A DNA stretch of 5,957 nucleotides from an uncultured bacterium (GTDB lineage: Bacteria > Bacteroidota > Bacteroidia > Chitinophagales > Chitinophagaceae), in NCBI GenBank assembly GCA_903957405.1, contig CAJBPC010000474.1, forward strand, positions 1 through 5,957, given 5' to 3'. Positions 1-5,770 of the stretch are shown here, piece by piece (position 1 is the stretch's first letter; each line of letters opens with the position of its first letter). The notes beneath the pieces are model-generated. The model was given only the letters and a program-made list of their open reading frames with translations. It was not told the origin of the DNA and searched no databases. Made by a program: the position numbers and the translations under genes.

Positions 1-114
1 AGGGTGCGTATCCTTTCTGATGTGACGTCCTCCGATGCCATGAAGTTCGCCATCTCAGGGGGAGTGACTGAGATCGATGATGAACAGGAAAAAGGACAAA
101 TGAAGTCTTCCTGA
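1..114 (+). CDS. 3' end of a gene, possible DUF502-family membrane protein (partial)
   Basis: An open frame runs in from the left edge and stops at TGA 112-114, giving the last 37 residues of a protein. The stretch D-V-T-S-S-D-A-M-K-F-A-I-S-G-G-V resembles, from memory, the C-terminal signature of DUF502 proteins (D-M-S-x-E-x-A-x-K-x-I-I-S-G-G-V). These are small integral membrane proteins of unknown function, widespread in bacteria. The visible end is hydrophilic, with an acidic and lysine-rich tail (E-I-D-D-E-Q-E-K), as expected for a cytoplasmic tail. No membrane segment lies within the visible part, so the family call rests on one short motif. That this is coding is likely, because the frame is open from base 1 and the composition is protein-like. 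The family name is tentative. Confidence 0.5.
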   Translation, partial: RVRILSDVTSSDAMKFAISGGVTEIDDEQEKGQMKSS

Positions 115-172
115 CCGTGATTCCTCCCTTTAGCTCGTGATTTTTCTCCAAGAATCTGTGCATCCACACTTG

Positions 173-200
173 TTTGGACCTTCTTCATCAAGGTACATTG
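173..200 (+). promoter_or_regulatory. weak candidate promoter for the phospholipase-like gene
   Basis: TTTG at 173-176 matches the Bacteroidota -33 element. After a 17-bp spacer, TACATTG at 194-200 partly matches the -7 element TAnnTTTG. The spacing is right but the -7 box is imperfect, so this is a weak inference. A start of transcription near 206 would fall on the palindrome at 202-214. Confidence 0.25.
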
Positions 201-201
201 C

Positions 202-214
202 ATCCATGATGGAT
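202..214. repeat. 13-bp palindrome ATCCAT-G-ATGGAT
   Basis: Perfect inverted repeat with 6-bp arms (202-207 and 209-214) around a single central G, in the gap before the phospholipase-like gene. The octamer TGCATCCA occurs at 159-166 and again at 199-206, so the left arm lies in a 40-bp-spaced direct repeat. This could be an operator or chance. It has no T-run and is not a terminator. Confidence 0.3.
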
Positions 215-272
215 TGTTACTCCTAAAGCGACATATCTGTCAATGTCGGATGTTCTCTCAAGTATTTTTTCC

Positions 273-1241
273 ATGAAGACTTTTTTTTTGATCATCGTGC
301 TGTTGGCCTCGACTGCCGGGCCGACGTATTGCTGGGGCTTTTATGCACACCGGCAGATCAACTACTATGCTGTTTTCCTGCTTCCGCCGGAGATGATCGG
401 GTTTTACAAGAAACATTCGGGTTTCTTAGCGGACCATGCCGTGGACCCTGACAAGCGCCGCTATGCAGTGGCCGGGGAGGGACCAAAGCACTACATCGAT
501 ATGGACAGTTTCGGGGAAGAGCCTTATGATTCCATCCCTGTGTACTGGGATGCTGCCGTCAAAAGATATGGTGAGGACAGCCTTATGAAACGAGGCATTG
601 TACCCTGGTGGGTGAATCGTATGCTCCTGCGGCTGACCCGTGCTTTCAGGGATCGGGATGCTGCTTATATCCTAAAGACATCAGCCGATATCGGACATTA
701 TATTTCGGATGCACATGTACCGCTTCATGCTTGCAGCAACCATAACGGGCAACATACGAACCAGCATGGGATCCATGGGTTTTGGGAAAGTCGCATTCCG
801 GAGCGGTTTGCTCCTGTGGCATTCGACTTTGTCATCGGTCGTGCAAGGTATCTCGAGCGGCCTCAGCATTTCATTTGGGCCAGAGTACTGGAAAGTGCAG
901 CAGCCGCGGATACAGTACTGAAGACAGAAAAAAGCCTTTCTCAGATCATCCCCGAGGATGCACGCTACGCTTTCGAGGAACGCAACGGGGTTGTCATCCG
1001 ACAATACTCGAGTTTTTATACTCAGAAATATCATGAAGTCCTCGATGGCATGGTAGAACGCCGCATGAGACAGTCTATTTACGCCGTCGCATCTTTCTGG
1101 TACACAGCCTGGGTGGATGCCGGTCAACCTGATCTTGATAGGCTGGATTCGGTTGTATTCACGGACAGTGATCGCCTTGAGTGGGATTCGCTGAACAGGC
1201 AGTGGAAAGCCGATGAGATCAAGGGGAGGGACTGTCACTGA
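273..1241 (+). CDS. secreted zinc-dependent phospholipase C / S1-P1 nuclease family protein
   Basis: Predicted exported trinuclear-zinc hydrolase acting on phosphodiester or phospholipid substrates. Numbering here is from the alternative upstream ATG at 243. ATG 273 (residue 11) is preferred because it gives a compact signal peptide: M-K-T, then a hydrophobic core I-I-V-L-L. The peptide ends just before W31, and in this superfamily the mature N-terminal Trp itself binds zinc. Candidate ligands follow in family order: W31, H36, D68 (or D70), H83 in G-P-K-H-Y-I-D, H152 and D156 in H-Y-I-S-D, H162 in P-L-H-A, H178 and E182 in H-G-F-W-E. The H152/D156/H162 spacing equals that of Bacillus cereus phospholipase C (H118/D122/H128), and E182 corresponds to its Glu146. 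The length of 322 residues exceeds the mature Bacillus enzyme; the C-terminal ~145 residues are less recognisable. The neighbours do not suggest a pathway. Superfamily is secure, substrate is not. Confidence 0.88.
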   Translation: MKTFFLIIVLLASTAGPTYCWGFYAHRQINYYAVFLLPPEMIGFYKKHSGFLADHAVDPDKRRYAVAGEGPKHYIDMDSFGEEPYDSIPVYWDAAVKRYGEDSLMKRGIVPWWVNRMLLRLTRAFRDRDAAYILKTSADIGHYISDAHVPLHACSNHNGQHTNQHGIHGFWESRIPERFAPVAFDFVIGRARYLERPQHFIWARVLESAAAADTVLKTEKSLSQIIPEDARYAFEERNGVVIRQYSSFYTQKYHEVLDGMVERRMRQSIYAVASFWYTAWVDAGQPDLDRLDSVVFTDSDRLEWDSLNRQWKADEIKGRDCH

Positions 1242-1319
1242 TAATATATGGTTTGCGGATTGTGCCATCCCCGTAAACAGGCGGAAAGCTTTGAAACCAT
1301 AAAATCAACATAATCGTGG

Positions 1320-1348
1320 TTTAGGCAATCAATTATCCGCTAATTTTG
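1320..1348 (+). promoter_or_regulatory. Bacteroidota-type promoter for serC
   Basis: TAATTTTG at 1341-1348 matches the Bacteroidota -7 consensus TAnnTTTG exactly. TTTA at 1320-1323 matches the -33 box TTTG in three of four bases, with a 17-bp spacer. Transcription would begin near 1354, leaving a leader of about a dozen bases before ATG 1366. No Shine-Dalgarno sequence is present. This probably drives serC and the DUF1015 gene. Confidence 0.55.
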
Positions 1349-1365
1349 GCCGCTATTCATTTGTT

Positions 1366-2430
1366 ATGGTATACAATTTCAATGCAGGTCCAAGCATTTT
1401 ACCAAAAGAGGTACTTGATGAAGCATCTAGGGCAATCCTGGATTTCAACGGAACCGGTCTGTCGATACTCGAAATAGGCCATCGTACTCCAGCTTTCGAG
1501 TCTGTGATGCATGAAGCCATCAGTCTCACTAAAGAGTTGATGCAGTTGGGTCCGGATAAGGAGGTGATGTTTCTCCACGGCGGAGCAACCACACAGTTTT
1601 TTCAGGTGCCGATGAACTTTCTGGATGTGCATGGGGTAGCTGCATATTTGGACGGAGGCATCTGGGGTAGCAAGGCGGCCAAGGAAGCCTCTTTATATGG
1701 TCATGCTGAAGTGGTGGCGAGTTCCAGTGACAGGCAGTATACTTATATCCCAAAGGGCTTCAAGGTCCCGTCTGATGCATCTTACCTGCATATCACGACC
1801 AACAACACGGTAGAGGGTACACAGATGTGGCATTTCCCGGATGTCGATGTCCCGCTTGTGGCGGATATGAGCAGTGATATTTTGAGTCGGGAGATGGATT
1901 TCAACAGATTCTCACTGATATATGCGGGTGCGCAGAAAAATATCGGGGCTGCGGGTGTGTGCATGGTAGTGGCCGACAAGTCTTTCATCAGTCGGAGGGT
2001 CAGGAAGCTTCCTGCAATGATGGACTACGGGAAGCATATCGAGAATGGATCGATGTTGAATACACCGCCCGTTTTTGCAGTATATGTTTGCCTGCTGACA
2101 CTCAGATGGTTGAAAAGCAAAGGAGGCATAAAGGGTATCGAGGATGAAAACCTCCGTAAATCCTCATTGCTGTATGACACCCTGGATGCATTGCCGCAAT
2201 TTCGCCCTACCGTTGCGAAGGAAGACCGCAGCCAGATGAATGTGGTCTTTGTGATGGATGATCCAGAAGCAGCGGAGGAATTTCTGGCACTATGCGATAA
2301 AGAGCGCATGGTCGGGGTGAAAGGCCATCGAAGTGTGGGAGGGTTCAGGGTATCTTTATACAATGCAATGCCTTTTGAAAGCGTGAAGGTGTTGACAGAT
2401 CTGATGCGTCATTTTGCCGGGAAACACTAG
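1366..2430 (+). CDS. serC: phosphoserine aminotransferase
   Basis: PLP-dependent, fold type I, class V aminotransferase of the cytoplasm. It converts 3-phosphohydroxypyruvate plus glutamate to O-phosphoserine plus 2-oxoglutarate, the second step of serine biosynthesis. In some bacteria the enzyme also serves pyridoxal-phosphate synthesis by transaminating the 4-phosphohydroxythreonine precursor. Visible signatures: N-F-N-A-G-P-S at residues 4-10; G-G-A-T-T-Q at 72-77 in the cofactor phosphate-binding region; N-N-T-V-E-G-T at 146-152; A-D-M-S-S-D at 166-171, where D167 should contact the pyridine nitrogen; A-G-A-Q-K-N with K191 as the Schiff-base lysine; and G-H-R-S-V-G-G-F-R-V at 320-329 near the C-terminus. 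At 354 residues it is full length (family about 360). ATG 1366 is set by N-F-N-A-G-P standing at the very N-terminus, as in the family. A DUF1015 gene follows after 52 bp; serA is not in this window. Confidence 0.97.
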   Translation: MVYNFNAGPSILPKEVLDEASRAILDFNGTGLSILEIGHRTPAFESVMHEAISLTKELMQLGPDKEVMFLHGGATTQFFQVPMNFLDVHGVAAYLDGGIWGSKAAKEASLYGHAEVVASSSDRQYTYIPKGFKVPSDASYLHITTNNTVEGTQMWHFPDVDVPLVADMSSDILSREMDFNRFSLIYAGAQKNIGAAGVCMVVADKSFISRRVRKLPAMMDYGKHIENGSMLNTPPVFAVYVCLLTLRWLKSKGGIKGIEDENLRKSSLLYDTLDALPQFRPTVAKEDRSQMNVVFVMDDPEAAEEFLALCDKERMVGVKGHRSVGGFRVSLYNAMPFESVKVLTDLMRHFAGKH

Positions 2431-2459
2431 GTCAGGGCAGGCTATTTCAGTCTAATGTG

Positions 2460-2474
2460 ATTTGAAAATCAAAT
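2460..2474. repeat. short AT-rich inverted repeat before the DUF1015 start
   Basis: ATTTG (2460-2464) and CAAAT (2470-2474) are perfect 5-bp arms around AAAAT, ending eight bases before ATG 2483. The position would let it affect translation initiation of the downstream gene, but such a short AT-rich dyad is common by chance. No good -7 element is present in this gap, which favours cotranscription with serC. Confidence 0.2.
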
Positions 2475-2482
2475 TGTAAAAT

Positions 2483-3715
2483 ATGTGTGATATCGCACCT
2501 TTCAGGGCATTGAGGCCGAAAGCAGCATTTGCCGAGAAGGTTTCGGCACCGCCCTATGATGTGCTTAACAGCGAAGAGGCCCGCGAGAAAGCACAAGGCA
2601 ATCCGTATTCATTCCTGCATGTCACAAAGCCGGAGATCGACCTGCCCGCTAACGTACATCCGTACTCTAATATCGTTTATGAAAAGGCAGGGGAAAACAT
2701 ACGATCGTTGCGCAATCAGGGTGTACTCATCCGTGAGGAAACCCCCTGTTATTATATTTATAGGCTAGGGATGGATGGCCGAACGCAGACAGGCCTGGTT
2801 TGCGTATCCTCGATACGCGACTATGAAGCCGACTTGATCAAGAAACATGAATTCACAAGGCCTGAAAAGGAAAAGGACCGCATCAGCCATATTTCCATAT
2901 CCGGTGCACAGACGGGCAATGTGTTTCTCACCTACCATGAGGTGGCAGAGATGGATGTCCTCGTAGCTGCATGGATTTCATCCACAGAGCCGGTGTACGA
3001 TTTTACGGCGGAAGACGGCATCGGCCATGCTGTTTGGGTGGTGGATGATCCGGAAACCGTTGATCGCATCACTGGGATATTCAGTGACCAGGTTCCTTGC
3101 ACGTACATCGCAGACGGACACCACAGGGCTGCCAGTGCTGCAAAAGTCAAGTCTGCGCTGGGTGCAGACGCCGGTCCGGAAGCTGACTATTTCCTGACCA
3201 CGCTATTTCCTGCCAACCAACTGAGGATCATGGATTATAATCGGGTTGTCCGAGACCTTAACGGACTTTCCCCCGATGGTTTGTTGACTTCCTTAGAGCA
3301 GGATTTCAAGGTTTCTGAAAGTCGGAATCCAGTTTCACCTTCCGCATTGCATGAATTCGGCATGTATCTTGCCGGGAAATGGTATGTCTTGTCTTCAAAG
3401 GAAGGTACCTACACGACAGATCCCATCGGAGTCTTGGATGTTTCGATCCTCTCCGACAACGTGTTAGACAAGTTGTTGGGTATATCCGACCAGCGGGTGG
3501 ACAAGCGCATCGATTTTGTAGGAGGCATCAGGGGGCTGGGTGAATTGGAAAGGCGCGTGGACAGTGGCGAAATGGCCGTGGCATTCAGCTTTTATCCTGT
3601 CAGTATCCGTCAGCTTTTCGATATCGCTGACAGCGGTAATGTCATGCCTCCTAAAAGCACATGGTTTGAACCGAAGCTTAGGGACGGCTTGCTGACACAT
3701 CTGATACGTGAATGA
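2483..3715 (+). CDS. DUF1015 family protein, uncharacterised, next to serC
   Basis: A 410-residue cytoplasmic protein with no signal peptide or membrane segment. It matches DUF1015 (from memory Pfam PF06245) over its length. The N-terminus has the family opening, I-A-P-F-R-A-L-R-P at 4-12, followed by A-P-P-Y-D-V-L. The centre has Y-I-A-D-G-H-H-R-A-A with D211, G212, H213, H214 and R215, the most conserved family motif. The length is normal (about 400-430), and the start is fixed by the P-F-R-A-L-R-P opening. To my knowledge no biochemical function is established. The G-H-H-R motif is reminiscent of ParB/sulfiredoxin-fold proteins, a fold that includes free-serine kinases such as archaeal SerK and staphylococcal SbnI. 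With serC 52 bp upstream, a role in serine or phosphoserine metabolism is a reasonable inference, not a demonstration. Family assignment is strong; function is open. Confidence 0.92.
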   Translation: MCDIAPFRALRPKAAFAEKVSAPPYDVLNSEEAREKAQGNPYSFLHVTKPEIDLPANVHPYSNIVYEKAGENIRSLRNQGVLIREETPCYYIYRLGMDGRTQTGLVCVSSIRDYEADLIKKHEFTRPEKEKDRISHISISGAQTGNVFLTYHEVAEMDVLVAAWISSTEPVYDFTAEDGIGHAVWVVDDPETVDRITGIFSDQVPCTYIADGHHRAASAAKVKSALGADAGPEADYFLTTLFPANQLRIMDYNRVVRDLNGLSPDGLLTSLEQDFKVSESRNPVSPSALHEFGMYLAGKWYVLSSKEGTYTTDPIGVLDVSILSDNVLDKLLGISDQRVDKRIDFVGGIRGLGELERRVDSGEMAVAFSFYPVSIRQLFDIADSGNVMPPKSTWFEPKLRDGLLTHLIRE

Positions 3716-3741
3716 GTGCATACGCCGGTTATGATATTCAT

Positions 3742-3757
3742 TGACCCATAAAGGTCA
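3742..3757. repeat. short dyad TGACC-N6-GGTCA between DUF1015 and TPR genes
   Basis: Perfect 5-bp arms (3742-3746 and 3753-3757) around CATAAA, in the 69-bp gap. No T-run follows, so it is a poor intrinsic terminator. It could be a weak protein-binding dyad or chance. I found no convincing TAnnTTTG promoter in this gap, so read-through into the TPR gene is possible. Confidence 0.2.
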
Positions 3758-3784
3758 CTCTGTTAAGATCAAATCATTCCACAA

Positions 3785-4807
3785 ATGCGCATCCGTTTCA
3801 TTTTTTTCTTCATGCTCATGGCTGCCATGAATCCTTCATATGGGCAGCAGACAATCTCCCAATTACGGGAGACTGCGCTGACATTTCAACGCCAGGGTGA
3901 TCACGCCAACGCTTTGTTGGTATTTAGCCGTGCATTGCAGCAGGATCCGAAAAATATGCAACTACTGACGGATGTCGCCTATACTTATTACCTGCAGCGG
4001 GATTTTGGAAAAGGAATGGAAGCGATAAGACCCTTGGTTGAGAGAGAAGATGCAGAGGTCAGAACATTTCAGGTGGCGGGCAACATCTACAAGGCCATTG
4101 AAGAAGTCGGGGCCTGCGACAGGATGTACCGCAGGGCCTTGAAAAAATTCCCTGAAAGCGGCGTTCTATATAGCGAGCACGGGGAGTTGCTAATGGCTCG
4201 AAAAGATCTGGGTGGTGCTCTTGCACTATGGGAGAAAGGGATCCAGGTGGATCCCGGGCATAGCGGAAACTATTATCACGCATCGCGTTTCTATCATTTT
4301 AACGGCGAACGGACCCGCAGTATGATCTATGGGGAGATATTCTTGAATATGGATAGTTATTCGGCAAGGTCCGCCGAGGTTAAATCCCAGTTGTTGGAAT
4401 CGTACAAGAATTTTTTCATTCCAAATGACAATGCGCGTGGGACATTGGTCAAAAAAAGAAGTGGATTTGAAGAGGCATTCCGGATTGGCATGGAACGTCA
4501 GCGCGATATGGCTTCCATGGGCATCGATGTTTACAAGCTCATCATGATCCGTACAAGGTTCATATTGGATTGGTATGCGGGGTCTGGAAAGGAATACCCC
4601 CACCGACTCTTTGAGCAGCATCAGTATCTCCTAAGAGAGGGCATGTTCGAAGCCTATAACCAATGGCTATTCGGTGCCACGTCCAACATACTCGAATATC
4701 AGCATTGGGTGAATACCCATGCCGACGATCTCGGTCAGTTTACATATTACCAGCGCAACAGGATCTTCAAAATGCCTCCCGGCCAATATTACGGAGTCGG
4801 CAACTGA
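3785..4807 (+). CDS. exported tetratricopeptide repeat protein with a conserved-looking C-terminal region
   Basis: A 340-residue protein beginning with a signal peptide: R-I-R, then a hydrophobic F-I-F-F-F-M-L-M-A-A core, with likely cleavage near G20-Q21. It is therefore probably periplasmic or envelope-associated. Four to five degenerate TPR units follow at roughly 25-58, 59-92, 93-126, 127-160 and 161-194. The clearest are A-L-L-V-F-S-R-A-L-Q-Q-D-P near 43-55 and A-L-A-L-W-E-K-G-I-Q-V-D-P near 145-157, both with the canonical closing D-P. TPRs mediate protein-protein contacts. The remainder (about 195-340) is not TPR. It is rich in aromatic residues, with R-T-R-F-I-L-D-W at 256-263 and M-F-E-A-Y-N-Q-W-L-F-G at 287-297, and looks like a separate helical domain that I cannot name. 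No catalytic motif is visible. The gene lies 69 bp after the DUF1015 gene. The coding call is strong; the role is unknown. Confidence 0.85.
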   Translation: MRIRFIFFFMLMAAMNPSYGQQTISQLRETALTFQRQGDHANALLVFSRALQQDPKNMQLLTDVAYTYYLQRDFGKGMEAIRPLVEREDAEVRTFQVAGNIYKAIEEVGACDRMYRRALKKFPESGVLYSEHGELLMARKDLGGALALWEKGIQVDPGHSGNYYHASRFYHFNGERTRSMIYGEIFLNMDSYSARSAEVKSQLLESYKNFFIPNDNARGTLVKKRSGFEEAFRIGMERQRDMASMGIDVYKLIMIRTRFILDWYAGSGKEYPHRLFEQHQYLLREGMFEAYNQWLFGATSNILEYQHWVNTHADDLGQFTYYQRNRIFKMPPGQYYGVGN

Positions 4808-4877
4808 CTTTGGCCTCACCCCATTTTTACGGTTATCATCTTTCTAAAAGCATCTGCATAGCAGGGTGCTTAGCAAT

Positions 4878-4891
4878 ACTGACGAGTCAGT
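4878..4891. repeat. 14-bp dyad ACTGAC-GA-GTCAGT
   Basis: Perfect 6-bp inverted arms (4878-4883 and 4886-4891) with a 2-bp centre, a geometry better suited to a dimeric DNA-binding protein than to an RNA hairpin. It is about 200 bp upstream of the promoter at 5092-5120 and 70 bp after the TPR stop, so its target gene is unclear. Confidence 0.35.
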
Positions 4892-5091
4892 GCATCTGCG
4901 GTTGACAACAATGATCAGCAGGAGAATTGCTATCCCGGATCTGTCGAAATGATGCAGAATCAGAATCCGGTTCAACATTATAAGATGTTACATACATAGG
5001 ATTGTTGGAACCTCCATATTTGGATTTTCATCGTAGCATTGCATGGCATGAATATGTCGGTATCCGGGCCTAACATTTTCATGTTCAGGAC

Positions 5092-5120
5092 GTTGTGACT
5101 ATTATCTCGACATAGTTTTG
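5092..5120 (+). promoter_or_regulatory. Bacteroidota-type promoter for the small exported protein
   Basis: TAGTTTTG at 5113-5120 matches TAnnTTTG exactly. GTTG at 5092-5095 matches the -33 box TTTG in three of four bases, with a 17-bp spacer. Transcription should start near 5126, giving a leader of about 38 bases. That leader ends in an A-rich run (5147-5160) just before ATG 5164, the usual Bacteroidota substitute for a Shine-Dalgarno site. This is the best promoter in the window. Confidence 0.65.
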
Positions 5121-5163
5121 CATTCTTCTAATTCTGAATACGTATCAAAAAAAATAATAAGTC

Positions 5164-5649
5164 ATGAAGAAAATCATAGTTCTTTTTTCAATTTTGGCAA
5201 CCACGTCTTTCCACTCAGATGCGTGGTCACAGAAAAAGATCGTTGGTGGTGAGATCGCGGCAGGTGCTCGGTTTGGAGGACAAACGGGGCTCACGATAAA
5301 AAAATACAACGGCTCCAACAGGTCAGCCCTTGAAGGAGTTGTTGGATGGAATTTCGATAATGCTATACAAGGATTTTCCATGACGGGTCTTTTTGAAAAA
5401 ATGGCACCACTCAATTCCAATGGTCAGTTAAGCGGGCAGTTCGGTTTTGGTGGAACAGCCATCTTCGGCGATAAATTCTATCTCGGCCCCACAGGAATTC
5501 TTGGATTCGACTGGAGACTCAAGAAAGTTCCTGTCACGATGAGCGTTGACTGGATGCCTACATGGATACTGATCGGTACCAGCAGGTTCAGCAGCCTTAA
5601 CGGGGCATTCTCGCTCAGGTATATTTTAAATCATAAAAAATTCGATTGA
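5164..5649 (+). CDS. small exported protein, probable outer-membrane beta-barrel type
   Basis: A 161-residue protein. A clear signal peptide (M-K-K, then I-I-V-L-F-S-I-L-A) ends near A20 or Q23. The rest is glycine-rich with alternating polar and hydrophobic or aromatic residues suited to transmembrane beta strands: A-A-G-A-R-F-G-G at 32-39, G-Q-F-G-F-G-G-T-A at 91-99, and Y-L-G-P-T-G-I-L-G-F-D-W at 106-117. The segment G-F-D-W-R-L-K-K-V-P-V-T-M-S-V-D-W-M-P (114-132) resembles the G-L-D-Y-K-F-x-x-x-P-x-x-x-S-L-D-W pattern I associate with small Bacteroidota outer-membrane proteins. The last strand includes F-S-L-R-Y (149-153), followed by a basic tail, so the protein does not end in the usual terminal aromatic. 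It has its own promoter (5092-5120). It could instead be a soluble periplasmic beta protein. No named family is recognised. Confidence 0.75.
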   Translation: MKKIIVLFSILATTSFHSDAWSQKKIVGGEIAAGARFGGQTGLTIKKYNGSNRSALEGVVGWNFDNAIQGFSMTGLFEKMAPLNSNGQLSGQFGFGGTAIFGDKFYLGPTGILGFDWRLKKVPVTMSVDWMPTWILIGTSRFSSLNGAFSLRYILNHKKFD

Positions 5650-5770
5650 GGTTGAACCCGAGTCGTATCCCACTTGCCTCATGATCAACGATTCAAAGGG
5701 CTAATCGATGAACAATAGCCTTACAATTAAGTAGCAGTTTCATTCCAATCTAACATTACAAATCAAGCAA

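Larger units (their letters stand above)
4808..5163. other. 356-bp noncoding stretch
   Basis: No credible gene lies here. The overlapping + frame that ends at 4905 begins inside the TPR gene and is its shadow. The stretch holds a 14-bp dyad at 4878-4891, a direct repeat GCATCTGC at 4850-4857 and 4892-4899 flanking that dyad, and three ATCCGG/CCGGAT hexamers at 4935-4940, 4965-4970 and 5062-5067. Its end carries the promoter at 5092-5120. No strong terminator (GC stem plus T-run) is seen after the TPR gene. Confidence 0.6.

Noticed and set aside
681..1268. 195-codon open frame on the minus strand
   Set aside because: It lies almost wholly antisense to the phospholipase-like gene, which has clear family motifs. 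The minus translation has no signature and no start context.
2025..2363. 112-codon open frame on the minus strand
   Set aside because: Antisense to the conserved C-terminal part of serC; serine/phenylalanine-rich shadow composition.
4226..4621. 131-codon open frame on the minus strand
   Set aside because: Antisense shadow of the TPR gene; no recognisable motif.
4781..4815. Inverted GGCCAA / TTGGCC around the TPR stop codon as a terminator
   Set aside because: The arms are 23 bases apart, the inner AGTC/GACT pairing leaves an asymmetric bulge, and no T-run follows directly.
4663..4905. 80-codon + frame running from the TPR gene into the gap
   Set aside because: It starts inside the TPR gene in another frame, has no motif and lacks a plausible start context.
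5015..5022. CATATTTG, one base from the -7 consensus
   Set aside because: No -33 box at the right distance; the exact match at 5113-5120 explains the gene better.
5145..5420. 91-codon open frame on the minus strand
   Set aside because: Antisense to the small exported protein, which has a signal peptide and a promoter; its termini are low-complexity translations of A-rich DNA.
5689..5707. CGATT / AATCG hairpin after the small exported protein as a terminator
   Set aside because: Only a 5-bp stem with a 9-base loop and no T-run; likely chance.
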